Source: Devosia faecipullorum | Lineage (GTDB): Bacteria; Pseudomonadota; Alphaproteobacteria; Rhizobiales; Devosiaceae | Length of the DNA stretch: 64,000 bases | Direction: 5' to 3' | Assembly (NCBI RefSeq): GCF_015158295.1 | Contig: NZ_JACDXV010000001.1 | Location: 248,001 to 312,000 of the forward strand | Part shown: positions 9,641-18,115 of the stretch, piece after piece | How positions within the stretch are numbered: the first letter of the stretch is position 1 | Layout of the letters: each line of letters starts with the position of its first letter | The notes under the pieces: model-generated | The model's input: only the letters and a program-made list of their open reading frames with translations | What the model was told of the DNA's origin: nothing | Database searches by the model: none | Program-made: the position numbers and the translations under genes

Positions 9641-10348
9641 GGGATTTCACTCACTGGATCGGCGCGATGATTTCGAGCGCCATTTGCCTACAAGCGGAGC
9701 GCTGAAACATGCAGCGCGCCATGACGGGCAAACCAGAGGTGAGGCAAACTTGACGAAGCGCCCGGACCGGCTGGTCAGCCCTGCAGCGAAAACCGCAGGG
9801 CATGAACGGGACCGCGCGTGCGATGCGTATGAAATGTCATGCAGCCCTCCCCGTTTCAGGTGTTGAACAATGCTTCATTGCTAACCACGTTGGGCAGGCA
9901 AGGCAAGTAGGATCACACGAGGTAGAACACCAGGCTCACGCCCAGCAACGCCCCAAGGCGCGACACGCGGAAATTGGCCAGCCGGTACGCAATACTCAAT
10001 CCGGCTTCCGGCCAATGTCCAGGCGTGTTCGTCCCGAACCTGATCCCTCGATACGCAATACTGGGCAATTCGGGTCGCATACGGCAACTCCAGACAAACC
10101 GTATGTCCCTAGTTCTAACAGCGGGCATTTAAGAAAATGCTCCCAAAGGACGAATGGGCGGTAAACCGAGTGACTTATCTTGGGACGAACCTGTCCCGAC
10201 CGGCGCGCGGGGTTCGCCAACCGTTCCCCTTGACGCCCCCGATGCGGCCATCCCTGTGGGAATTGCTCATGCGGCCAGACCCACGGAAACGGCTGGGATA
10301 TGGTAGAAAACGACCCGGCCTGATTCGGGCAGAACATATGGAACGTGC
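9641..10348. other. 708-bp intergenic region with no convincing gene
   Basis: This is unusually long for the window. The only protein-like stretch is on the minus strand at 9913-10128 (71 codons), whose last 30 residues look membrane-like (LGALLGVSLVFYLV) but match no family I know. The 11-mer TACGCAATACT occurs twice, at about 9986 and 10051. The half nearest parE presumably contains its promoter. It may be the remains of a decayed gene. Confidence 0.4.
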
Positions 10349-12364
10349 ATGTCTGATCTCTTCGGTAGCGCCGCGCCCCAGCCTGAACAGCCCAAGAAGG
10401 CAGAGTCCAAAAAGGCGGCAGCAAATGCCTCCCTGCCGACAAATGGCGACTATGGCGCGGGCGATATCGAGATTTTGGAAGGGCTTGAGCCGGTCCGGCG
10501 TCGGCCCGGCATGTATATTGGCGGCACCGACACCAATGCCTATCACCACCTTTTTGCTGAGGTGATCGACAATTCCATGGACGAGGCCATTGCCGGCCAT
10601 GCCACGCGGATCGAGGTGCATCTGGGCGCCGACGGATACCTTACGGTTACCGATAATGGCCGGGGCATTCCGGTCGAGAAGCACCCGAAATTCCCCAATC
10701 GCTCGACCCTCGAAATTGTGCACACCGTGCTGCATGCCGGCGGCAAGTTCGATTCAAAAGCCTATGAAACCTCCGGTGGCCTGCACGGCGTCGGCGTTTC
10801 CGTGGTGAATGCCCTTTCCGACGACATGGTGGTGGAGGTGGCGCGCGACCAGCAGCTGCACCGCATCATCTTCTCGCGCGGCAAGGTGGTGCAGGACGTG
10901 GAAAATATCGGCCGGGTGCAGAACCGGCGCGGCACCTCCACCCGGTTTCATCCCGACCCCGAAATTTTTGGACCGTCGGCGCATTTTTCGGCGGGCCGTA
11001 TCTTCCGCATGACGCGGGCCAAGGCCTATCTGTTCGGCGGCGTGGAACTGCGCTGGAGCTGCGACGAGAGCCTCGCGGGCGAGGACGTGCCCGCCAAGGC
11101 AGTGTTCCACTATCCCGATGGCCTCAAGGATTTCATGACCGCTCGGATCGAGGGCGAGACGCGGATCACCGACGAGCTTTTCGCCGGCAAGAGCGGACGC
11201 CCCGGCAGTCACGGTTCTGTGGAATGGGCCATTGCCTGGACGCTGGGCGATGGTGGGGTGCAATCCTATTGCAACACCGTGCCGACGCCAGATGGCGGCA
11301 CCCATGAATCGGGCATGCGCCTCGCTTTGCTGCGCGGCCTCAAGAATTATGCCGAACTGACCAAGCACAAGGGCGCTGCCAACCTCACCGCCGAAGATAT
11401 CCTGACCTCATGCTCGGTCATGCTCTCGGTCTTCGTGCGCGAGCCAGAATTCGTCGGCCAGACCAAGGACAAGCTGGCCTCGGGCGAAGCGGCCCGCATC
11501 GTCGATAATGCGCTGCGCGACGCCTTCGACCATTGGCTGGCCGCCTCCCCCAACCAGGCGGGGAAGCTGCTGGACTGGGCTGTGGAGCGCGCCGAGGAGC
11601 GCCTGCGCCGCCGCAAGGAAAAGGAAATCGACCGCGCCAGCGCCACGCGCAAGCTGCGCCTGCCGGGCAAGCTGGCCGATTGCACGCAGAACGCGGCGCA
11701 GGGCGCGGAGCTTTTTATCGTCGAAGGGGATTCGGCCGGCGGTTCGGCCAAGCAGGCCCGCAGCCGTGCCAATCAGGCAGTGCTGCCCCTGCGCGGCAAG
11801 ATCCTCAACGTCGCCGGCGCCAGCCGGGACAAGCTGGCCGCCAACCAGCTCATCGCCGACATGATCCAGGCCCTGGGCTGCGGCACCCGCGACCGCTATG
11901 TCGAAGACGATCTGCGTTACGACAAGATCATCATCATGACCGACGCCGACGTGGACGGCGCCCATATCGCCTCGCTGCTGATTACGTTCTTCTTTCAGGA
12001 AATGCCGCGCCTGATCGAGAACGGGCATCTCTATCTCGCCATGCCCCCGCTCTATCGCATCAGCCAGGGCGGCAAGACGCTCTATGCCCGCGACGACGCG
12101 CACAAGAATGAACTGATGGAAACCGAATTCGCCGGCAAGGCCAAGGTGGACATCACCCGCTTCAAGGGGCTTGGCGAAATGCCCTATGCCCATCTGCGCG
12201 AAACCACCATGTCACCCAAGTCGCGCACCTTGTTGCAGGTGAAAGTGCTGGACGACCGTGAAGCGACCAAGATCACCGTGGACCGCCTCATGGGCACCAG
12301 ACCCGAAGCCCGTTTCGAATTCATCCAGGAAAATGCGGCTTTCGTGACCGATCTGGATATTTAG
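10349..12364 (+). CDS. parE: DNA topoisomerase IV subunit B
   Basis: 671-residue ATPase subunit that, with ParC, decatenates daughter chromosomes. The GHKL ATPase domain has the EVIDNSMDEA and DNGRGIPVE motifs and the ATP-lid sequence GGLHGVGVSVVNALS. The TOPRIM domain has EGDSAGGSAKQ and MTDADVDGAH. The length and the lack of a GyrB-type insertion favour ParE over GyrB. The first 30 residues are a lysine- and alanine-rich low-complexity extension. ATG 10349 is taken as the start. The stop at 12364 is one base from the start of the next gene, so the two are probably co-transcribed. Confidence 0.94.
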   Translation: MSDLFGSAAPQPEQPKKAESKKAAANASLPTNGDYGAGDIEILEGLEPVRRRPGMYIGGTDTNAYHHLFAEVIDNSMDEAIAGHATRIEVHLGADGYLTVTDNGRGIPVEKHPKFPNRSTLEIVHTVLHAGGKFDSKAYETSGGLHGVGVSVVNALSDDMVVEVARDQQLHRIIFSRGKVVQDVENIGRVQNRRGTSTRFHPDPEIFGPSAHFSAGRIFRMTRAKAYLFGGVELRWSCDESLAGEDVPAKAVFHYPDGLKDFMTARIEGETRITDELFAGKSGRPGSHGSVEWAIAWTLGDGGVQSYCNTVPTPDGGTHESGMRLALLRGLKNYAELTKHKGAANLTAEDILTSCSVMLSVFVREPEFVGQTKDKLASGEAARIVDNALRDAFDHWLAASPNQAGKLLDWAVERAEERLRRRKEKEIDRASATRKLRLPGKLADCTQNAAQGAELFIVEGDSAGGSAKQARSRANQAVLPLRGKILNVAGASRDKLAANQLIADMIQALGCGTRDRYVEDDLRYDKIIIMTDADVDGAHIASLLITFFFQEMPRLIENGHLYLAMPPLYRISQGGKTLYARDDAHKNELMETEFAGKAKVDITRFKGLGEMPYAHLRETTMSPKSRTLLQVKVLDDREATKITVDRLMGTRPEARFEFIQENAAFVTDLDI

Positions 12365-12365
12365 T

Positions 12366-12794
12366 ATGAAGCTGGACCTCGACATTAAAGACATCGAAGG
12401 CGCCTGCCACTGCGGTTGCGTGACGTTCCGCGTCAGGCTGACGGATGGACTGCGAACGGCGAGGCGTTGCGATTGCAGCTATTGCCGCATGCGCGGGGCC
12501 ATTGCGGTGACGGCGGATCTGGGCGCGTTCGACATTCTCACCGGCGCCGGGAAACTGAGCGTCTATTCCTTCAACACCATGACCGCAAAGCACTATTTCT
12601 GCTCGTCCTGCGGTATCTACACACACCATCAGCGCCGTTCCAACCCCGGGCAGCTAGGGGTCAACGTGGCGTGTCTGAAGGGGGTAAGTCCGTTCGACTT
12701 TCCCGAAGTTCCCGTCAATAACGGCATTGCTCACCCAAGCGACGGGCATGGGTCAGGACTGGCCGGCATCTTGCGGTATGTTCCGGAAGCATAA
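12366..12794 (+). CDS. GFA-fold (Gfa/CENP-V) zinc-binding protein
   Basis: 142 residues with the cysteine pattern of the glutathione-dependent formaldehyde-activating (GFA) family: C14-H-C16-x-C18, C35-x-C37-xx-C40 and C78-xx-C81, which bind structural and catalytic zinc. Members with known activity speed the formation of S-hydroxymethylglutathione, but most are uncharacterised, so an enzymatic role is only inferred. It begins one base after the parE stop, implying translational coupling, though no functional link with topoisomerase IV is obvious. Confidence 0.82.
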   Translation: MKLDLDIKDIEGACHCGCVTFRVRLTDGLRTARRCDCSYCRMRGAIAVTADLGAFDILTGAGKLSVYSFNTMTAKHYFCSSCGIYTHHQRRSNPGQLGVNVACLKGVSPFDFPEVPVNNGIAHPSDGHGSGLAGILRYVPEA

Positions 12795-13110
12795 TCGATA
12801 TCGTAACGGTGTTAGTTGTTAAGCACCTAAGGACGTTGACTCATCAGAGCTTTGCGGTATGGTCCGCGCCGCCGGTATGGTACGCAGTGTGCGCAGGTCT
12901 ATTGCTGCCGCAGCGCCTGAGTAGCCGGCTGGGTTGAGCGGCAGGCCGAAAAGGCGGTCGCAAGCCCGAGCCGAGGGTGCTGAGGAATTTGTCGATTGGT
13001 TGGCACCCGCAAGAGGCATGGTCCCGCAGGATTAGGCCTGTTGACCTTCCAATGACCGGACGCGCGACCCAGGCAATCCAGCCCGCCGCGACGCCGGACA
13101 GAATCCTTGA
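12795..13110 (+). promoter_or_regulatory. Long leader region of the DEAD-box helicase with promoter-like element
   Basis: 316 bp without a gene. TTGACT (12836-12841), a 16-bp spacer and TATGGT (12858-12863) form a plausible sigma-70 promoter, which would leave an untranslated leader of roughly 240 nt. The motif GCGGTATGGT and its near copy CCGGTATGGT recur 20 bp apart (about 12854 and 12874). Several GC-rich inverted repeats could fold. RNA helicase genes of the cold-shock type often have long regulatory leaders; whether this one does is inference. Confidence 0.4.
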
Positions 13111-14568
13111 GTGGAACGACCGACTTTGACCGATACCTTTTCTGGACTTGGCCTCTCAAGCAAGGTTACCGATGCCGTGACCGCGGCTGGCTATACCAAG
13201 CCGACCGAAATTCAGGCGCAGGCCATCCCTCACCTTCTGGAAAAGAAGGATTTGATCGGCATCGCCCAGACCGGCACCGGCAAGACGGCAAGCTTCGTGC
13301 TGCCCATGCTGACGATACTGGAAAATGGCCGCGCCCGCGCCCGCATGCCGCGCACGCTCATTCTTGAGCCGACGCGCGAACTGGCGGCGCAGGTTGCCGA
13401 GAATTTCGAAAAATACGGCAAGAACCATCGCCTTTCGATGGCCCTGATCATCGGCGGCGTCTCGTTCGAGGACCAGAACAAGAAGCTCGATCGCGGCGTC
13501 GACGTGCTGATCGCCACGCCGGGCCGCCTGCTCGACCAGATCGAGCGCGGCAAGATCATGCTCAACGGCGTCGAAATCCTCGTCATCGACGAAGCCGACC
13601 GCATGCTCGACATGGGCTTCATCGACGACATCGAAAAAATCGTCAATCGCCTGCCGCCGCGCCGCCAGACCATGCTCTTCTCGGCCACGATGGACGCGCA
13701 GATCGAGCGGCTGACCAAGAAATTTCTCCGCGACCCGGTGCATGTGCAGGTTTCGCGCGCCGCCTCGACCGCCGACACTATCGATCAGAGACTGGTCAAG
13801 GTGTCTTCGAAGCCGGACGAGAAGCGTGCTGCCCTGCGCGAGCGCATCGACGCCGCCGAGGGCCTCACCAATGCCATCATCTTCTGCAATCGCAAGCGCG
13901 ATGTGGCCACCCTCGCCCGCTCGCTGCAACGCCATGGCTATTCCGCCGGCGCCCTGCATGGCGACATGGACCAGAAGAGCCGGATGGAAACGCTGGATGC
14001 GTTCAAGACCGACAGGCTGACCCTGCTGGTCGCCAGCGACGTCGCTGCACGTGGTCTCGACATTCCCGCCGTGAGCCATGTGTTCAATTTCGACGTGCCG
14101 GTGCATGCTGAAGACTATGTGCACCGTATCGGCCGCACCGGCCGCGCTGGCCGCAAGGGCGCGGCCTATACTTTCGTGGCGCCCGCCGACGGCAAATATC
14201 TCGAGACGATTCTCAAGTTGATCCAGAAGCCGATCGACTGGCTCGAAACGCCCAAGGCAGGACGCAAGCCGGCAGAAGAGACCGAGGCCGATGAGGGCAA
14301 GGTCAAGCGGCCGTCGCGCCGCCGCACCACCGCTTCGGCCAAGGAGAGCGTGGAGCCCGCCGCCGAGACCAAATCCGCACCCGCCAGCACTGAACCCGTA
14401 AGTGAAAAGCCCGTTCGGGAGAATTCTGCGGAAGCAAAGCCGAAGCAAGAAAGCCGCCGGCGCCCGAAAAAGGTCGAGGAAACCATCGAGGACGGCCCGG
14501 AGGATGGTCCGTTCGGCTCCGCCGGCCCGATTCCGGCCTTCCTTCTGCGGCCCGTGCGAACGACTTGA
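13111..14568 (+). CDS. DEAD-box ATP-dependent RNA helicase
   Basis: 485 residues. The helicase core has the Q motif (near PTEIQAQAIP), Walker A AQTGTGKT (about 52-59), motif Ib TPGRLLD, DEAD box IDEADRMLDMGF, motif III SAT and motif VI HRIGRTGRAGR. It unwinds short RNA duplexes; relatives (RhlE/DeaD group) act in ribosome assembly, mRNA turnover and cold adaptation. The last 100 residues are a low-complexity tail rich in Lys, Arg, Glu and Pro, typical of non-specific RNA-binding extensions. GTG 13111 is the longest good start; TTG 13126, preceded by GGAACG, would give a protein beginning LTDTFSGLG and is equally possible. Confidence 0.92.
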   Translation: MERPTLTDTFSGLGLSSKVTDAVTAAGYTKPTEIQAQAIPHLLEKKDLIGIAQTGTGKTASFVLPMLTILENGRARARMPRTLILEPTRELAAQVAENFEKYGKNHRLSMALIIGGVSFEDQNKKLDRGVDVLIATPGRLLDQIERGKIMLNGVEILVIDEADRMLDMGFIDDIEKIVNRLPPRRQTMLFSATMDAQIERLTKKFLRDPVHVQVSRAASTADTIDQRLVKVSSKPDEKRAALRERIDAAEGLTNAIIFCNRKRDVATLARSLQRHGYSAGALHGDMDQKSRMETLDAFKTDRLTLLVASDVAARGLDIPAVSHVFNFDVPVHAEDYVHRIGRTGRAGRKGAAYTFVAPADGKYLETILKLIQKPIDWLETPKAGRKPAEETEADEGKVKRPSRRRTTASAKESVEPAAETKSAPASTEPVSEKPVRENSAEAKPKQESRRRPKKVEETIEDGPEDGPFGSAGPIPAFLLRPVRTT

Positions 14569-14711
14569 GTGCCCAAAGCAATATTGAGGGCGCTGAACTA
14601 TCGAATCTTGGCGCTTTATGATCTTATTCGCAAGTAGGACCAAGATGGGGCAAGTACCGACACAATGAAGGTCGGCTTTGCAAGGCAGCGTAACGGCGCG
14701 CGGGGTGAGCA

Positions 14712-15779
14712 GTGTCGGATCAGGAATTCATGCGGGCGCTTGGTTATGCCAATGCTGCGTTTGATCTGCTCAAGCGCAGCGCGATCCCCCCTTATCCGCA
14801 ATTCTACGAACTGCTCTATACATATGCAACGGGCGTAAATCCGTCCCTCAACAACCGGATCAATGCCGTTTTTCGCAGCGGTACCTCGCCGTCTTCGGAT
14901 CTGGCCGAGGCGCTCTATAACGAATTTCTGCGCTCGGACATGACCGAACGCATGTCGAGCGTTTCCGAACGCATGCATGCGCGCATCGAATCCGTTCATG
15001 AAGCCATCGACGCGGCCATGACCACCGCCAATGCCTATTCGGGCTCGCTGCAATCGGCGACCGGCGACCTGGAGCGCGATCTGGGTGGCGATGCGATGAA
15101 GGATCTCGCCGCCCGGCTATTGTCCGAAACGCGGCGCATGCAGGACACCAATCGCGAACTGGAACGGAAGCTGGAAGCCTCGCGCGACGATATTTCCGCC
15201 TTGCAGCGCGACCTGGACGATGTCCGGCGGGAATCCATGCTCGATCCGCTGACCAAGATCGCCAACCGCAAGAGCTTCGACGAGGGGCTCGCCCACGCCA
15301 TTGCCGAGTCGGAAAAGAGCGGCGCCCCATTGTGCCTGATGCTGGTCGATATCGATCACTTCAAGACATTCAACGATACATTCGGCCACCAGACCGGCGA
15401 TCAGGTGCTGCGGCTGGTAGCGATGACGCTGAAATCCAATATCAAGAACAGGGATCTGGCGGCGCGCTATGGCGGCGAGGAATTCGCCGCCATCCTGCCC
15501 TCGACAGACCTTCAGGGCGCGATCATCGTGGCCGAAAATATCCGCAAAGCCATCCAGACCAAGGAATTGCTCAAGCGTTCCACCAATGAAAAGCTGGGCC
15601 GCATCACGGCATCGTTCGGTGTCGCCGAGTTCAATCCTTCGGAAAGCGCCTCGACCCTGATCGAGCGGGCGGACCAATGCCTTTACGCCGCCAAGCATGC
15701 GGGCCGGAATCGGGTGATCAGCGAGGACGAACTCGTCGAAATCGCCGAAATCCCCACCAAGGACGTATCCGCCGCCTGA
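14712..15779 (+). CDS. Soluble diguanylate cyclase (GGDEF) with helical N-terminus
   Basis: 355 residues, GTG start. The N-terminal half has no membrane segment. It is predicted helical (about residues 1-180) and ends in a likely coiled coil (ETRRMQDTNRELERKLEAS) that would dimerise the catalytic domains. The GGDEF domain starts at DPLTKIANRKSFD and has an intact GGEEF in ARYGGEEFAAIL. The inhibitory site reads KNRD rather than RxxD, so feedback inhibition may be weakened. It is expected to make c-di-GMP in the cytoplasm. It stands alone, facing aroA, with a shared terminator hairpin. Confidence 0.88.
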   Translation: MSDQEFMRALGYANAAFDLLKRSAIPPYPQFYELLYTYATGVNPSLNNRINAVFRSGTSPSSDLAEALYNEFLRSDMTERMSSVSERMHARIESVHEAIDAAMTTANAYSGSLQSATGDLERDLGGDAMKDLAARLLSETRRMQDTNRELERKLEASRDDISALQRDLDDVRRESMLDPLTKIANRKSFDEGLAHAIAESEKSGAPLCLMLVDIDHFKTFNDTFGHQTGDQVLRLVAMTLKSNIKNRDLAARYGGEEFAAILPSTDLQGAIIVAENIRKAIQTKELLKRSTNEKLGRITASFGVAEFNPSESASTLIERADQCLYAAKHAGRNRVISEDELVEIAEIPTKDVSAA

Positions 15780-15809
15780 AGCGGTTCAACACCTCACCCG
15801 GTTGAAAGA

Positions 15810-15831
15810 CCGGCAGTTTTTCAACTGCCGG
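15810..15831. terminator. Hairpin between diguanylate cyclase and aroA
   Basis: CCGGCAGTT (15810-15818) pairs perfectly with AACTGCCGG (15823-15831) around a 4-nt loop. It overlaps the aroA stop codon. T-rich bases in and after the stem on each strand suggest use in both directions. Confidence 0.6.
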
Positions 15832-17089
15832 CGATCAACTCGACGCCGAGCCCGCCCAGCATATCCCAATATTCGGGATAGGTTTTTCCAGTGCAGGAAG
15901 GGTCGAGAATGGTGATGCCATCCACCAATAGTCCGGCCAGCGCGAAACTCATGGCAATGCGGTGGTCGTGATAGGTCTCGATGCAGGCCGGAAGTGTCTG
16001 GCCGGCGAGGCCCGGATCAGAATGGACGACAAGGTCGTCGCCTTCCTCGACGGCGAGGCCGGGCCGGATGCGGTTGAGTTCATTGGCGACGGCACGGATG
16101 CGATCGGTTTCCTTGACCCGCAGATTGGCAATGCCGACGAAACGCACGGGACGATAGTTGAAGGCTGCGACCACGGCCATGGTCGGCACAGCATCCTGCA
16201 TCTGTGAGCCATCGATGACAGAAGGCATATTCGGATAGGCGGCGATGACGGCCTGAGCGGCAGCATCAGGCTGAGTAAAGGCATCGGCGGCGACGCCCAG
16301 ATCGATGTTACCGCCGGTCAACGCCTCGATGCCCCAGAGATAGGTCGCGGCGGAGGCATCGGGCTCGATATGAAAATCGCCGGCGACATAGCCCGTGGGC
16401 TCCACCAGCCAGGCGCCCTCGCCGCTCTCCCGCACCCTGGCGCCAAAGGCGCGCATGGCGGCCAGCGTCAGATCGACATAACCGCGCGCGCCGATGTCCT
16501 TGCCGGTAAGGGCGATTTCGATTGGACCGTCACCAAACGGCGCAGCCATGAGCAGGGCCGAGACATATTGGCTGGAGAGCGAAGCATCGATCTCCACCCT
16601 GCCCTTGCCGAATTGTCCCCTGCCGCGAATGGTCACCGGCGGGCAGCCGGTGGGCGCCTCGGCGGCAATGCCCAGCGCATTGAGCGCATCGACCAGCGGC
16701 TTGATCGGACGCAGCCGCATGTCCTCGTCGCCATCCACGATGATCGTGCCGTCGATTGTCGCCACGGCAGCCGTCAGGAAGCGCGTGGCAGTGCCGGCAT
16801 TGCCAAGAAAAAGTGGACCATTCGGCGCGACCAGCTTGCCGGTGCCGGTAACGAGAAATGAGGTCGCGTCAGGCTCCTCGACATTCACGCCCATTTCTCG
16901 CAAGGCCCGGGCCATCAGCACCGTGTCCTTGCTCTTGAGCGCACCGGTAAGGCGGCTGGTGCCATTGGCCAGTGCGGCCAGCAGCAGGACGCGATTGGTG
17001 ATGGACTTGCTGCCGGGCGGCAAAACGCGGCCGGTCAGCGGGCGATTGGGCGGGGTGATGGTGTAGGCGGCGGGAAGAGTGTTCTGCAT
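15821..17089 (-). CDS. aroA: 3-phosphoshikimate 1-carboxyvinyltransferase (EPSP synthase)
   Basis: Sixth step of the shikimate pathway: joins phosphoenolpyruvate to shikimate-3-phosphate. 422 residues, with the N-terminal PGSKSITNR motif that binds both substrates, the GNAGTATRFL loop, and the C-terminal KETDR segment (LRVKETDRIRA). All are intact. ATG 17089 is the start. It is transcribed alone, with about 190 bp to the end of the suf operon upstream on the same strand. In many rhizobia aroA is next to cmk and rpsA; here it is not. Confidence 0.95.
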   Translation of the reverse strand: MQNTLPAAYTITPPNRPLTGRVLPPGSKSITNRVLLLAALANGTSRLTGALKSKDTVLMARALREMGVNVEEPDATSFLVTGTGKLVAPNGPLFLGNAGTATRFLTAAVATIDGTIIVDGDEDMRLRPIKPLVDALNALGIAAEAPTGCPPVTIRGRGQFGKGRVEIDASLSSQYVSALLMAAPFGDGPIEIALTGKDIGARGYVDLTLAAMRAFGARVRESGEGAWLVEPTGYVAGDFHIEPDASAATYLWGIEALTGGNIDLGVAADAFTQPDAAAQAVIAAYPNMPSVIDGSQMQDAVPTMAVVAAFNYRPVRFVGIANLRVKETDRIRAVANELNRIRPGLAVEEGDDLVVHSDPGLAGQTLPACIETYHDHRIAMSFALAGLLVDGITILDPSCTGKTYPEYWDMLGGLGVELIAGS

Positions 17090-17281
17090 GGTGTGGGATC
17101 AATGCACCAGTGGAAAGCTAGAGGCAACTGAAGTCATCTCGAATTATCAAACGCTTCACCATCGGGCATGCGGACGCCGGACAGCGCTCGTCGCTCACGG
17201 GTTTGATCCGTGAACTTTTTTTCGCAGCGGCTTTTGCAGGATCCCTTAGGACAAGCTCGATGGGGACGATCCGTGGGGGGA

Positions 17282-17677
17282 TCAGGCTCCGGCAGGATGG
17301 CCCGACGCCCGCGCCTCGGCCAGCGCCTTGAGATCGGCCGGGGCCAGGGTAACGCTTTCGCCGCAACCGCAGGCGCCGGTCTGGTTGGGATTCTTGAAGG
17401 TGAAGCTGGAACCGAACTTGCCAGCCTCGAAATCCATCACCGTGCCGAGCAGATACATGGTCGCCTTGGGATCGACCCAGACGTTGACGCCGCGTTCCTC
17501 GACATGGTCGTCGCCCTTTACCGGCTCGGTGACGTAATCCATCGTGTAGGACACGCCCGCGCAGCCGGCATTCTTGATGCCAACGCGCAGACCCAGGACC
17601 GGCTTATCCGAATCCTCGATGATCTCGGAGATGCGCTCGGCAGCGGCATCGGTCAGCGACATGATCTTGAAAGGCAT
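17282..17677 (-). CDS. sufA: A-type Fe-S carrier of the suf operon (HesB/IscA/SufA family)
   Basis: 131 residues. Carries or delivers [Fe-S] clusters from the SufBCD scaffold to apoproteins. The three cluster ligands are present: one Cys in NAGCAGVSY and the C-terminal pair in ACGCGES. I start it at ATG 17677, which has AAAGG about ten bases upstream; an in-frame TTG at 17686 abuts that site and is unlikely. It is the last gene of the leftward suf operon, 53 bp after the sufT-like gene. Confidence 0.93.
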   Translation of the reverse strand: MPFKIMSLTDAAAERISEIIEDSDKPVLGLRVGIKNAGCAGVSYTMDYVTEPVKGDDHVEERGVNVWVDPKATMYLLGTVMDFEAGKFGSSFTFKNPNQTGACGCGESVTLAPADLKALAEARASGHPAGA

Positions 17678-17730
17678 CGACGGCAAACCTTTATCGGCGT
17701 TTCACGATATATAGGACGAAACGCGCCGGA

Positions 17731-18105
17731 TTACCACCAGTTCAACGCAACCTGGGCTTCCTCGCTCATGCGGGAAGCGTCCCACGGCGGATCAAAGACC
17801 ATGTTGACGGTCACATCCTGAATGCCTTCGACGCCGCGCGCGGCATTTTCCACCCAGCCGGGCATTTCGCCGGCGACGGGGCAGCCCGGCGCGGTCAGGG
17901 TCATGTCGATGGTCAAATTGCGGTCGTCATCCAGATCCACCTTGTAGATAAGGCCAAGCTCATAGATGTCCACCGGGATTTCCGGGTCATAGACGGTCTT
18001 GAGCGCGCCGATCAGATCGCTGGTGATGCGCTCGACTTCCCCTTCCGGCAGGCTGGATGGCAGGTTCGGCGTGATGCGGGGATCAAGTGTCGTTTCTTCG
18101 CTCAT
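17731..18105 (-). CDS. sufT: SufT-like MIP18/DUF59 family protein
   Basis: 124 residues of the DUF59 (MIP18) fold, related to eukaryotic CIA factor CIAO2 and bacterial SufT/PaaD. It assists maturation of Fe-S proteins downstream of SufBCD. Visible features are VYDPEIPVDIYELGLIYKV and the loop TAPGCPVAGEMP with the conserved Cys. ATG 18105 has GAGGAAA just upstream; longer readings of this frame run into sufS and are not real. It starts 10 bp after the sufS stop, so translational coupling is likely. Confidence 0.9.
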   Translation of the reverse strand: MSEETTLDPRITPNLPSSLPEGEVERITSDLIGALKTVYDPEIPVDIYELGLIYKVDLDDDRNLTIDMTLTAPGCPVAGEMPGWVENAARGVEGIQDVTVNMVFDPPWDASRMSEEAQVALNWW

Positions 18106-18115
18106 AGCGGTTTCC

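Noticed and set aside
9913..10128. Minus-strand frame of 71 codons with a hydrophobic end
   Set aside because: No ribosome-binding site, no family match, and composition of the first half is not protein-like. Mentioned as a possible remnant only.
12795..13110. Small structured RNA such as SRP RNA or RNase P
   Set aside because: None of the conserved loops (such as GGAAGGAAGCA of SRP RNA) is present; a leader is the simpler reading.
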